Part shown: piece by piece, positions 33,101 through 47,900 of the stretch | Layout of the letters: each line of letters begins with the position of its first letter | How positions within the stretch are numbered: position 1 is the first letter of the stretch | From: Acanthosepion lycidas | Taxonomy: Eukaryota; Mollusca; Cephalopoda; Sepiida; Sepiidae | Assembly: GCA_963932145.1 (NCBI GenBank) | Contig: CAWVQA010000079.1 | Coordinates: 1 to 64,000 of the forward strand | DNA length: 64,000 nt | Direction: 5' to 3' | Notes under the pieces: generated by a model | What the model saw: only the letters and a program-made list of their open reading frames with translations | Told to the model about the DNA's origin: nothing | Databases searched by the model: none | Made by a program: the position numbers and the translations under genes

Positions 33101-35979
33101 CTTTTTCAACGCTAGTTTGTAAATATCAATAACTGTTTGAAAACATTAGAAAAACAATAAAATTATTGAAAATCGATATGAAATCAATCAAAACTTATTG
33201 ATTTTAACTAGTTTCAGAAGTTTGACAAAGTTATATTTAAGATTTTATGTTTTACACAACTTTTAATTACATAGCGATTTACATGCAAAATCTAGCTTTT
33301 TTCACTACTTTTTCAACGCTAGTTTGTAAATATCAATAACTGTTTGAAAACATTAGAAAAACAATGAAATTATTGAAAATCGATATGAAATCAATCAAAA
33401 CTTATTGATTTTAACTAGTTTCAGAAGTTTTGACAAAGTTTTATTTAAGATTTTATGTTTTACACAACTTTTAATTACATAGCGATTTACATGCAAAATC
33501 TAGCTTTTTTCACTACTTTTTCAACGCAAGTTTGTAAATATCAATAACTGTTTGAAAACATTAGAAAAACAATGAAATTATTGAAAATCGATATGAAATC
33601 AATCAAAACTTATCGATTTTAACTAGTTTCAGATGTTTTGACAAAGTTTTATTTAAGATTTTATGTTTTACACAACTTTTAATTACATAGCGATTTACAT
33701 GCAAAATCTAGCTTTTTTCACTACTTTTTCAACGCAAGTTTGTAAATATCAATAACTGTTTGAAAACATTAGAAAAACAATGAAATTATTGAAAATCGAT
33801 ATGAAATCAATCAAAACTTATTGATTTTAACTAGTTTCAGAAGTTTTGACAAAGTTATATTTAAGATTTTATGTTTTACACAACTTTTAATTACATAGCG
33901 ATTTACATGCAAAATCTAGCTTTTTTCACTACTTTTTCAACGCTAGTTTGTAAATATGAATAACTGTTTGAAAACATTAGAAAAACAATGAAATTATTGA
34001 AAATCGATATGAAATCAATCAAAACTTATTGATTTTAACTAGTTTCAGAAGTTTTGACAAAGTTATATTTAAGATTTTATGTTTTACACAACTTTTAATT
34101 ACATAGCGATTTACATGCAAAATCTAGCTGTTTTGACTACTTTTTACGCTAGTTTGTAAATATCAATAACTGTTTGAAAACATTAGAAAAACAATGAAAT
34201 TATTGAAAATCGATATGAAATCAATCAAAACTTATTGATTTTAACTAGTTTCAGATGTTTTGACAAAGTTTTATTTAAGATTTTATGTTTTACACAACTT
34301 TTAATTACATAGCGATTTACATGCAAAATCTAGCTTTTTTCACTACTTTTTCAACGCTAGTTTGTAAATATCAATAACTGTTTGAAAACATTAGAAAAAC
34401 AATGAAATTATTGAAAATCGATATGAAATCAATCAAAACTTATTGATTTTAACTAGTTTCAGATGTTTTGACAAAGTTTTATTTAAGATTTTATGTTTTA
34501 CACAACTTTTAATTACATAGCGATTTACATGCAAAATCTAGCTTTTTTCACTACTTTTTCAACGCTAGTTTGTAAATATCAATAACTGTTTGAAAACATT
34601 AGAAAAACAATGAAATTATTGAAAATCGATATGAAATCAATCAAAACTTATTGATTTTAACTAGTTTCAGATGTTTTGACAAAGTTTTATTTAAGATTTT
34701 ATGTTTTACACAACTTTTAATTACATAGCGATTTACATGCAAAATCTAGCTTTTTTCACTACTTTTTCAACGCTAGTTTGTAAATATGAATAACTGTTTG
34801 AAAACATTAGAAAAACAATGAAATTATTGAAAATCGATATGAAATCAATCAAAACTTATTGATTTTAACTAGTTTCAGAAGTTTTGACAAAGTTTTATTT
34901 AAGATTTTATGTTTTACACAACTTTTAATTACATAGCGATTTACATGCAAAATCTAGCTTTTTTCACTACTTTTTAACGCTAGTTTGTAAATATCAATAA
35001 CTGTTTGAAAACATTAGAAAAACAATGAAATTATTGAAAATCGATATGAAATCAATCAAAACTTATCGATTTTAACTAGTTTCAGATGTTTTGACAAAGT
35101 TTTATTTAAGATTTTATGTTTTACACAACTTTTAATTACATAGCGATTTACATGCAAAATCTAGCTTTTTTCACTACTTTTTCAACGCAAGTTTGTAAAT
35201 ATCAATAACTGTTTGAAAACATTAGAAAAACAATGAAATTATTGAAAATCGATATGAAATCAATCAAAACTTATCGATTTTAACTAGTTTCAGATGTTTT
35301 GACAAAGTTTTATTTAAGATTTTATGTTTTACACAACTTTTAATTACATAGCGATTTACATGCAAAATCTAGCTTTTTTCACTACTTTTTCAACGCAAGT
35401 TTGTAAATATCAATAACTGTTTGAAAACATTAGAAAAACAATGAAATTATTGAAAATCGATATGAAATCAATCAAAACTTATTGATTTTAACTAGTTTCA
35501 GAAGTTTTGACAAAGTTATATTTAAGATTTTATGTTTTACACAACTTTTAATTACATAGCGATTTACATGCAAAATCTAGCTGTTTTGACTACTTTTTAA
35601 CGTTAGTTTGTAAATATGAATAACTGTTTGAAAACATTAGAAAAACAATGAAATTATTGAAAATCGATATGAAATCAATCAAAACTTATTGATTTTAACT
35701 AGTTTCAGAAGTTTTGACAAAGTTTTATTTAAGATTTTATGTTTTACACAACTTTTAATTACATAGCGATTTACATGCAAAATCTAGCTTTTTTCACTAC
35801 TTTTTCAACGCTAGTTTGTAAATATCAATAAATGTTTGAAAACATTAGAAAAACAATGAAATTATTGAAAATCGATATGAAATCAATCAAAACTTATTGA
35901 TTTTAACTAGTTTCAGAAGTTTTGACAAAGTTTTATTTAAGATTTTATGTTTTACACAACTTTTAATTACATAGCGATT

Positions 35980-38900
35980 TACATGCAAAATCTAGCTTTT
36001 TTCACTACTTTTTCAACGCTAGTTTGTAAATATCAATAACTGTTTGAAAACATTAGAAAAACAATGAAATTATTGAAAATCTATATGAAATCAATCAAAA
36101 CTTATTGATTTTAACTAGTTTCAGATGTTTTGACAAAGTTTTATTTAAGATTTTATGTTTTACACAACTTTTAATTACATAGCGATTTACATGCAAAATC
36201 TAGCTTTTTTCACTACTTTTTCAACGCTAGTTTGTAAATATCAATAACTGTTTGAAAACATTAGAAAAACAATGAAATTATTGAAAATCGATATGAAATC
36301 AATTAAAACTTATTGATTTTAACTAGTTTCAGAAGTTTTGACAAAGTTATATTTAAGATTTTATGTTTTACACAACTTTTAATTACATAGCGATTTACAT
36401 GCAAAATCTAGCATTTTTCACTACTTTTTCAACGCTAGTTTGTAAATATCAATAACTGTTTGAAAACATTAGAAAAACAATGAAATTATTGAAAATCGAT
36501 ATGAAATCAATCAAAACTTATTGATTTTAACTAGTTTCAGAAGTTTTGACAAAGTTTTATTTAAGATTTTATGTTTTACACAACTTTTAATTACATAGCG
36601 ATTTACATGCAAAATCTAGCTTTTTTCACTACTTTTTCAACGCTAGTTTGTAAATATCAATAACTGTTTGAAAACATTAGAAAAACAATGAAATTATTGA
36701 AAATCGATATGAAATCAATCAAAACTTATTGATTTTAACTAGTTTCAGAAGTTTTGACAAAGTTATATTTAAGATTTTATGTTTTACACAACTTTTAATT
36801 ACATAGCGATTTACATGCAAAATCTATCATTTTTCACTACTTTTTCAACGCTAGTTTGTAAATATGAATAACTGTTTGAAAACATTAGAAAAACAATGAA
36901 ATTATTGTAAATCGATATGAAATCAATCAAAACTTATTGATTTTAACTAGTTTCAGAAGTTTTGACAAAGTTTTATTTAAGATTTTATGTTTTACACAAC
37001 TTTTAATTACATAGCGATTTACATGCAAAATCTAGCTTTTTTCACTACTTTTTCAACGCTAGTTTGTAAATATCAATAACTGTTTGAAAACATTAGAAAA
37101 ACAATGAAATTATTGAAAATCGATATGAAATCAATCAAAACTTATTGATTTTAACTAGTTTCAGAAGTTTTGACAAAGTTATATTTAAGATTTTATGTTT
37201 TACACAACTTTTAATTACATAGCGATATACATGCAAAATCTAGCTGTTTTGACTACTTTTTAACGCTAGTTTGTAAATATCAATAACTGTTTGAAAACAT
37301 TAGAAAAACAATGAAATTATTGAAAATCGATATGAAATCAATCAAAACTTATTGATTTTAACTAGTTTCATAAGTTTTGACAAAGTTATATTTAAGATTT
37401 TATGTTTTACAGAACTTTTAATTACATAGCGATTTACATGCAAAAACTAGCTGTTTTGACTACTTTTTAACGCTAGTTTGTAAATATCAATAACTGTTTG
37501 AAAACATTAGAAAAACAATGAAATTATTGAAAATCGATATGAAATCAATCAAAACTTATTGATTTTAACTAGTTTCAGATGTTTTGACAAAGTTTTATTT
37601 AAGATTTTATGTTTTACACAACTTTTAATTACATAGCGATTTACATGCAAAATCTAGCTTTTTTCACTACTTTTTCAACGCTAGTTTGTAAATATCAATA
37701 ACTGTTTGAAAACATTAGAAAAACAATGAAATTATTGAAAATCTATATGAAATCAATCAAAACTTATTGATTTTAACTAGTTTCAGATGTTTTGACAAAG
37801 TTTTATTTAAGATTTTATGTTTTACACAACTTTTAATTACATAGCGATTTACATGCAAAATCTAGCTTTTTTCACTACTTTTTCAACGCTAGTTTGTAAA
37901 TATCAATAACTGTTTGAAAACATTAGAAAAACAATGAAATTATTGAAAATCTATATGAAATCAATCAAAACTTATTGATTTTAACTAGTTTCAGATGTTT
38001 TGACAAAGTTTTATTTAAGATTTTATGTTTTACACAACTTTTAATTACATAGCGATTTACATGCAAAATCTAGCTTTTTTCACTACTTTTTCAACGCTAG
38101 TTTGTAAATATCAATAACTGTTTGAAAACATTAGAAAAACAATGAAATTATTGAAAATCGATATGAAATCAATCAAAACTTATTGATTTTAACTAGTTTC
38201 AGAAGTTTTGACAAAGTTATATTTAAGATTTTATGTTTTACACAACTTTTAATTACATAGCGATTTACATGCAAAATCTAGCATTTTTCACTACTTTTTC
38301 AACGCTAGTTTGTAAATATCAATAACTGTTTGAAAACATTAGAAAAACAATGAAATTATTGAAAATCGATATGAAATCAATCAAAACTTATTGATTTTAA
38401 CTAGTTTCAGAAGTTTTGACAAAGTTTTATTTAAGATTTTATGTTTTACACAACTTTTAATTACATAGCGATTTACATGCAAAATCTAGCTTTTTTCACT
38501 ACTTTTTCAACGCTAGTTTGTAAATATCAATAACTGTTTGAAAACATTAGAAAAACAATGAAATTATTGAAAATCGATATGAAATCAATCAAAACTTATT
38601 GATTTTAACTAGTTTCAGAAGTTTTGACAAAGTTATATTTAAGATTTTATGTTTTACACAACTTTTAATTACATAGCGATTTACATGCAAAATCTATCAT
38701 TTTTCACTACATTTTCAACGCTAGTTTGTAAATATGAATAACTGTTTGAAAACATTAGAAAAACAATGAAATTATTGTAAATCGATATGAAATCAATCAA
38801 AACTTATTGATTTTAACTAGTTTCAGAAGTTTTGACAAAGTTTTATTTAAGATTTTATGTTTTACACAACTTTTAATTACATAGCGATTTACATGCAAAA

Positions 38901-39650
38901 TCTAGCTTTTTTCACTACTTTTTCAACGCTAGTTTGTAAATATCAATAACTGTTTGAAAACATTAGAAAAACAATGAAATTATTGAAAATCGATATGAAA
39001 TCAATCAAAACTTATTGATTTTAACTAGTTTCAGAAGTTTTGACAAAGTTATATTTAAGATTTTATGTTTTACACAACTTTTAATTACATAGCGATATAC
39101 ATGCAAAATCTAGCTGTTTTGACTACTTTTTAACGCTAGTTTGTAAATATCAATAACTGTTTGAAAACATTAGAAAAACAATGAAATTATTGAAAATCGA
39201 TATGAAATCAATCAAAACTTATTGATTTTAACTAGTTTCAGAAGTTTTGACAAAGTTATATTTAAGATTTTATGTTTTACAGAACTTTTAATTACATAGC
39301 GATTTACATGCAAAAACTAGCTGTTTTGACTACTTTTTAACGCTAGTTTGTAAATATCAATAACTGTTTGAAAACATTAGAAAAACAATGAAATTATTGA
39401 AAATCGATATGAAATCAATCAAAACTTATTGATTTTAACTAGTTTCAGATGTTTTGACAAAGTTTTATTTAAGATTTTATGTTTTACACAACTTTTAATT
39501 ACATAGCGATTTACATGCAAAATCTAGCTTTTTTCACTACTTTTTCAACGCTAGTTTGTAAATATCAATAACTGTTTGAAAACATTAGAAAAACAATGAA
39601 ATTATTGAAAATCGATATGAAATCAATCAAAACTTATTGATTTTAACTAG
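35980..39650 (+). repeat. Tandem 9-monomer duplication (1,870 bp) in array B
   Basis: Private variants recur exactly 1,870 bp apart: ctatatg 36081 and 37951, attattgtaa 36901 and 38771, agcgatatac 37221 and 39091, caaaaactag 37441 and 39311. A further copy of the last variant lies about 831 bp on, near 40142, so a four-monomer step is superimposed. Confidence 0.82.
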
Positions 39651-41999
39651 TTTCAGAAGTTTTGACAAAGTTTTATTTAAGATTTTATGTTTTACACAAC
39701 TTTTAATTACATAGCGATTTACATGCAAAATCTAGCTTTTTTCACTACTTTTTCAACGCTAGTTTGTAAATATCAATAACTGTTTGAAAACATTAGAAAA
39801 ACAATGAAATTATTGAAAATCGATATGAAATCAATCAAAACTTATTGATTTTAACTAGTTTCAGAAGTTTTGACAAAGTTTTATTTAAGATTTTATGTTT
39901 TACACAACTTTTAATTACATAGCGATTTACATGCAAAATCTAGCTTTTTTCACTACTTTTTCAACGCTAGCTTGTAAATATCAATAACTGTTTGAAAACA
40001 TTAGAAAAACAATGAAATTATTGAAAATCGATATGAAATCAATCAAAACTTATTGATTTTAACTAGTTTCAGAAGTTTTGACAAAGTTATATTTAAGATT
40101 TTATGTTTTACAGAACTTTTAATTACATAGCGATTTACATGCAAAAACTAGCTGTTTTGACTACTTTTTAACGCTAGTTTGTAAATATCAATAACTGTTT
40201 GAAAACATTAGAAAAACAATGAAATTATTGAAAATCGATATGAAATCAATCAAAACTTATTGATTTTAACTAGTTTCAGATGTTTTGACAAAGTTTTATT
40301 TAAGATTTTATGTTTTACACAACTTTTAATTACATAGCGATTTACATGCAAAATCTAGCTTTTTTCACTACATTTTCAACGCTAGTTTGTAAATATCAAT
40401 AACTGTTTGAAAACATTAGAAAAACAATGAAATTATTGAAAATCGATATGAAATCAATCAAAACTTATTGATTTTAACAAGTTTCAGAAGTTTTGACAAA
40501 GTTTTATTTAAGATTTTATGTTTTACACAACTTTTAATTACATAGCGATTTACATGCAAAATCTAGCTTTTTTCACTACTTTTTCAACGCTAGTTTGTAA
40601 ATATCAATAACTGTTTGAAAACATTAGAAAAACAATGAAATTATTGAAAATCGATATGAAATGAATCAAAACTTATTGATTTTAACTAGTTTCAGAAGTT
40701 TTGACAAAGTTTTATTTAAGATTTTATGTTTTACACAACTTTTAATTACATAGCGATTTACATGCAAAATCTAGCTTTTTTAACTACTTTTTCAACGCTA
40801 GTTTGTAAATATAAATAACTGTTTGAAAACATTAGAAAAACAATGAAATTATTGAAAATCGATATGAAATCAATCAAAACTTATTGATTTTAACTAGTTT
40901 CAGAAGTTTTGACAAAGTTTTATTTAAGATTTTATGTTTTACACAACTTTTAATTACATAGCGATTTACATGCAAAATCTAGCTTTTTTCACTACTTTTT
41001 CAACGCTAGTTTGTAAATATCAATAACTGTTTGAAAACATTAGAAAAACAATGAAATTGTTGAAAATCGATATGAAATCAATCAAAACTTATTGATTTTA
41101 ACTAGTTTCAGATGTTTTGACAAAGTTTTATTTAAGATTTTATCTTTTACACAACTTTTAATTACATAGCGATTTACAAGCAAAATCTAGCTTTTTTCAC
41201 TACTTTTTCAACGCTAGTTTGTAAATATCAATAACTGTTTGAAAACATTAGAAAAACAATGAAATTATTGAAAATCGATATGAAATCAATCAAAACTTAT
41301 TGATTTTAACTAGTTTCAGAAGTTTTGACAAAGTTTTATTTAAGATTTTATGTTTTACACAACTTTTAATTACATAGCGATTTACATGCAAAATCTAGCT
41401 TTTTTCACTACTTTTTCAACGCTAGCTTGTAAATATCAATAACTGTTTGAAAACATTAGAAAAACAATAAAATTATTGAAAATCGATATGAAATCAATCA
41501 AAACTTAATGATTTTAACTAGTTTCAGAAGTTTTGACAAAGTTATATTTAAGATTTTATGTTTTACACAACTTTTAATTACATAGCGATTTACATGCAAA
41601 ATCTAGCTTTTTTCACTACTTTTTCAACGCTAGTTTGTAAATATCAATAACTGTTTGAAAACATTAGAAAAACAATGAAATTAATGAAAATCGAGATGAA
41701 ATCAATCAAAACTTATTGATTTTAACTAGTTTCAGAAGTTTTGACAAAGTTATATTTAAGATTTTATGTTTTACACAACTTTTAATTACATAGCGATTTA
41801 CATGCAAAATCTAGCTGTTTTGACTACTTTTTAACGCTAGTTTGTAAATATCAATAACTGTTTGAAAACATTAGAAAAACAATGAAATTATTGAAAATCT
41901 ATATGAAATCAATCAAAACTTATTGATTTTAACTAGTTTCAGAAGTTTTGACAAAGTTATATTTAAGATTTTATGTTTTACACAACTTTTAATTACATA

Positions 42000-44900
42000 G
42001 CGATTTACATGCAAAATCTAGCTTTTTTCACTACATTTTCAACGCTAGTTTGTAAATATCAATAACTGTTTGAAAACATTAGAAAAACAATGAAATTATT
42101 GAAAATCGATATGAAATCAATCAAAACTTATTGATTTTAACAAGTTTCAGAAGTTTTGACAAAGTTTTATTTAAGATTTTATGTTTTACACAACTTTTAA
42201 TTACATAGCGATTTACATGCAAAATCTAGCTTTTTTCACTACTTTTTCAACGCTAGTTTGTAAATATCAATAACTGTTTGAAAACATTAGAAAAACAATG
42301 AAATTATTGAAAATCGATATGAAATCAATCAAAACTTATTGATTTTAACTAGTTTCAGAAGTTTTGACAAAGTTATATTTAAGATTTTATGTTTTACCCA
42401 ACTTTTAATTACATAGCGATTTACATGCAAAATCTAGCTGTTTTGACTACTTTTTAACGCTAGTTTGTAAATATCAATAACTGTTTGAAAACATTAGAAA
42501 AACAATGAAATTATTGAAAATCGATATGAAATCAATCAAAACTTATTGATTTTAACTAGTTTCAGAAGTTTTGACAAAGTTATATTTAAGATTTTATGTT
42601 TTACACAACTTTTAATTACATAGCGATTTACATGCAAAATCTAGCTTTTTTCACTACTTTTTCAACGCTAGTTTGTAAATATCAATAACTGTTTGAAAAC
42701 ATTAGAAAAACAATAAAATTATTGAAAATCGATATGAAATCAATCAAAACTTATTGATTTTAACTAGTTTCAGAAGTTTTGACAAAGTTATATTTAAGAT
42801 TTTATGTTTTACACAACTTTTAATTACATAGCGATTTACATGCAAAATCTAGCTGTTTTGACTACTTTTTAACGCTAGTTTGTAAATATGAATAACTGTT
42901 TGAAAACATTAGAAAAACAATGAAATTATTGAAAATCGATATGAAATCAATCAAAACTTATTGATTTTAACTAGTTTCAGAAGTTTTGACAAAGTTATAT
43001 TTAAGATTTTATGTTTTACACAACTTTTAATTACATAGCGATTTACATGCAAAATCTAGCTTTTTTCACTACTTTTTCAACGCTAGTTTGTAAATATCAA
43101 TAACTGTTTGAAAACATTAGAAAAACAATGAAATTATGGAAAATTGATATGAAATCAATCAAAACTTATTGATTTTAACTAGTTTCAGAAGTTTTGACAA
43201 AGTTTTATTTAAGATTTTATGTTTTACACAACTTTTAATTACATAGCGATTTACATGCAAAATCTAGCTTTTTTCACTATTTTTTCAACGCTAGCTTGTA
43301 AATATCAATAACTGTTTGAAAACATTAGAAAAACAATAAAATTATTGAAAATCGATATGAAATCAATCAAAACTTAATGATTTTAACTAGTTTCAGAAGT
43401 TTTGACAAAGTTATATTTAAGATTTTATGTTTTACACAACTTTTAATTACATAGCGATTTACATGCAAAATCTAGCTTTTTTCACTACTTTTTCAACGCT
43501 AGTTTGTAAATATCAATAACTGTTTGAAAACATTAGAAAAACAATGAAATTAATGAAAATCGAGATGAAATCAATCAAAACTTATTGATTTTAACTAGTT
43601 TCAGAAGTTTTGACAAAGTTATATTTAAGATTTTATGTTTTACACAACTTTTAATTACATAGCGATTTACATGCAAAATCTAGCTGTTTTGACTACTTTT
43701 TAACGCTAGTTTGTAAATATCAATAACTGTTTGAAAACATTAGAAAAACAATGAAATTATTGAAAATCTATATGAAATCAATCAAAACTTATTGATTTTA
43801 ACTAGTTTCAGAAGTTTTGACAAAGTTATATTTAAGATTTTATGTTTTACACAACTTTTAATTACATAGCGATTTACATGCAAAATCTAGCTTTTTTCAC
43901 TACATTTTCAACGCTAGTTTGTAAATATCAATAACTGTTTGAAAACATTAGAAAAACAATGAAATTATTGAAAATCGATATGAAATCAATCAAAACTTAT
44001 TGATTTTAACAAGTTTCAGAAGTTTTGACAAAGTTTTATTTAAGATTTTATGTTTTACACAACTTTTAATTACATAGCGATTTACATGCAAAATCTAGCT
44101 TTTTTCACTACTTTTTCAACGCTAGTTTGTAAATATCAATAACTGTTTGAAAACATTAGAAAAACAATAAAATTATTGAAAATCGATATGAAATCAATCA
44201 AAACTTATTGATTTTAACTAGTTTCAGAAGTTTTGACAAAGTTATATTTAAGATTTTATGTTTTACACAACTTTTAATTACATAGCGATTTACATGCAAA
44301 ATCTAGCTTTTTACACTACTTTTTTAACGCTAGTTTGTAAATATCAATAACTGTTTGAAAACATTAGAAAAACAATGAAATTATTGAAAATCGATATGAA
44401 ATCAATCAAAACTTATTGATTTTAACTAGTTTCAGAAGTTTTGACAAAGTTTTATTTAATATTTTATGTTTTACACAACTTTTAATTACATAGCGATTTA
44501 CATGCAAAATCTAGCTTTTTTCACTACTTTTTCAACGCTAGCTTGTAAATATCAATAACTGTTTGAAAACATTAGAAAAACAATGAAATTATTGAAAATC
44601 GATATGAAATCAATCAAAACTTATTGATTTTAACTAGTTTCAGATGTTTTGACAAAGTTATATTTAAGATTTTATCTTTTACACAACATTTAATTACATA
44701 GCGATTTACATGCAAAAACTAGCTGTTTTGACTACTTTTTAACGCTAGTTTGTAAATATCAATAACTGTTTGAAAACATTAGAAAAACAATGAAATTATT
44801 GAAAATCGATATGAAATCAATCAAAACTTATTGATTTTAACTAGTTTCAGATGTTTTGACAAAGTTTTATTTAAGATTTTATGTTTTACACAACTTTTAA

Positions 44901-47900
44901 TTACATAGCGATTTACATGCAAAATCTAGCTTTTTTCACTACTTTTTCAACGCTAGCTTGTAAATATCAATAACTGTTTGAAAACATTAGAAAAACAATA
45001 AAATTATTGAAAATCGATATGAAATCAATCAAAACTTAATGATTTTAACTAGTTTCAGAATTTTTGACAAAGTTATATTTAAGATTTTATGTTTTACACA
45101 ACTTTTAATTACATAGCGATTTACATGCAAAATCTAGGTTTTTTCACTACTTTTTCAACGCTAGTTTGTAAATATCAATAACTGTTTGAAAACATTAGAA
45201 AAACAATGAAATTATTGAAAATCGATATGAAATCAATCAAAACTTATTGATTTTAACTAGTTTCAGAAGTTTTGACAAAGTTATATTTAAGATTTTATGT
45301 TTTACCCAACTTTTAATTACATAGCGATTTACATGCAAAATATGGCTGTTTTGACTACTTTTTAACGCTAGTTTGTAAATATCAATAACTGTTTGAAAAC
45401 ATTAGAAAAACAATGAAATTATTGAAAATCGATATGAAATCAATCAAAACTTATTGATTTTAACTAGTTTCAGAAGTTTTGACAAAGTTATATTTAAGAT
45501 TTTATGTTTTACACAACTTTTAATTACATAGCGATTTACATGCAAAATCTAGCTTTTTTCACTACTTTTTCAACGCTAGTTTGTAAATATCAATAACTGT
45601 TTGAAAACATTAGAAAAACAATAAAATTATTGAAAATCGATATGAAATCAATCAAAACTTATTGATTTTAACTAGTTTCAGAAGTTTTGACAAAGTTATA
45701 TTTAAGATTTTATGTTTTACACAACTTTTAATTACATAGCGATTTACATGCAAAATCTAGCTGTTTTGACTACTTTTTAACGCTAGTTTGTAAATATGAA
45801 TAACTGTTTGAAAACATTAGAAAAACAATGAAATTATTGAAAATCGATATGAAATCAATCAAAACTTATTGATTTTAACTAGTTTCAGAAGTTTTGACAA
45901 AGTTTTATTTAAGATTTTATGTTTTACACAACTTTTAATTACATAGCGATTTACATGTAAAATCTAGCTTTTTTCACTACTTTTTCAACGCTAGTTTGTA
46001 AATATCAATAACTGTTTGAAAACATTAGAAAAACAATGAAATTATGGAAAATTGATATGAAATCAATCAAAACTTATTGATTTTAACTAGTTTCAGAAGT
46101 TTTGACAAAGTTTTATTTAAGATTTTATGTTTTACACAACTTTTAATTACATAGCGATTTACATGCAAAATCTAGCTTTTTTCACTATTTTTTCAACGCT
46201 AGCTTGTAAATATCAATAACTGTTTGAAAACATTAGAAAAACAATAAAATTATTGAAAATCGATATGAAATCAATCAAAACTTAATGATTTTAACTAGTT
46301 TCAGAAGTTTTGACAAAGTTATATTTAAGATTTTATGTTTTACACAACTTTTAATTACATAGCGATTTACATGCAAAATCTAGCTTTTTTCACTACTTTT
46401 TCAACGCTAGTTTGTAAATATCAATAACTGTTTGAAAACATTAGAAAAACAATGAAATTATTGAAAATCGATATGAAATCAATCAAAACTTATTGATTTT
46501 AACTAGTTTCAGAAGTTTTGACAAAGTTATATTTAAGATTTTATGTTTTACCCAACTTTTAATTACATAGCGATTTACATGCAAAATCTAGCTGTTTTGA
46601 CTACTTTTTAACGCTAGTTTGTAAATATCAATAACTGTTTGAAAACATTAGAAAAACAATGAAATTATTGAAAATCGATATGAAATCAATCAAAACTTAT
46701 TGATTTTAACTAGTTTCAGAAGTTTTGACAAAGTTATATTTAAGATTTTATGTTTTACACAACTTTTAATTACATAGCGATTTACATGCAAAATCTAGCT
46801 TTTTTCACTACTTTTTCAACGCTAGTTTGTAAATATCAATAACTGTTTGAAAACATTAGAAAAACAATAAAATTATTGAAAATCGATATGAAATCAATCA
46901 AAACTTATTGATTTTAACTAGTTTCAGAAGTTTTGACAAAGTTATATTTAAGATTTTATGTTTTACACAACTTTTAATTACATAGCGATTTACATGCAAA
47001 ATCTAGCTGTTTTGACTACTTTTTAACGCTAGTTTGTAAATATGAATAACTGTTTGAAAACATTAGAAAAACAATGAAATTATTGAAAATCGATATGAAA
47101 TCAATCAAAACTTATTGATTTTAACTAGTTTCAGAAGTTTTGACAAAGTTATATTTAAGATTTTATGTTTTACACAACTTTTAATTACATAGCGATTTAC
47201 ATGCAAAATCTAGCTTTTTTCACTACTTTTTCAACGCTAGTTTGTAAATATCAATAACTGTTTGAAAACATTAGAAAAACAATGAAATTATGGAAAATTG
47301 ATATGAAATCAATCAAAACTTATTGATTTTAACTAGTTTCAGAAGTTTTGACAAAGTTTTATTTAAGATTTTATGTTTTACACAACTTTTAATTACATAG
47401 CGATTTACATGCAAAATCTAGCTTTTTTCACTATTTTTTCAACGCTAGCTTGTAAATATCAATAACTGTTTGAAAACATTAGAAAAACAATAAAATTATT
47501 GAAAATCGATATGAAATCAATCAAAACTTAATGATTTTAACTAGTTTCAGAAGTTTTGACAAAGTTATATTTAAGATTTTATGTTTTACACAACTTTTAA
47601 TTACATAGCGATTTACATGCAAAATCTAGCTTTTTTCACTACTTTTTCAACGCTAGTTTGTAAATATCAATAACTGTTTGAAAACATTAGAAAAACAATG
47701 AAATTAATGAAAATCGAGATGAAATCAATCAAAACTTATTGATTTTAACTAGTTTCAGAAGTTTTGACAAAGTTATATTTAAGATTTTATGTTTTACACA
47801 ACTTTTAATTACATAGCGATTTACATGCAAAATCTAGCTGTTTTGACTACTTTTTAACGCTAGTTTGTAAATATCAATAACTGTTTGAAAACATTAGAAA

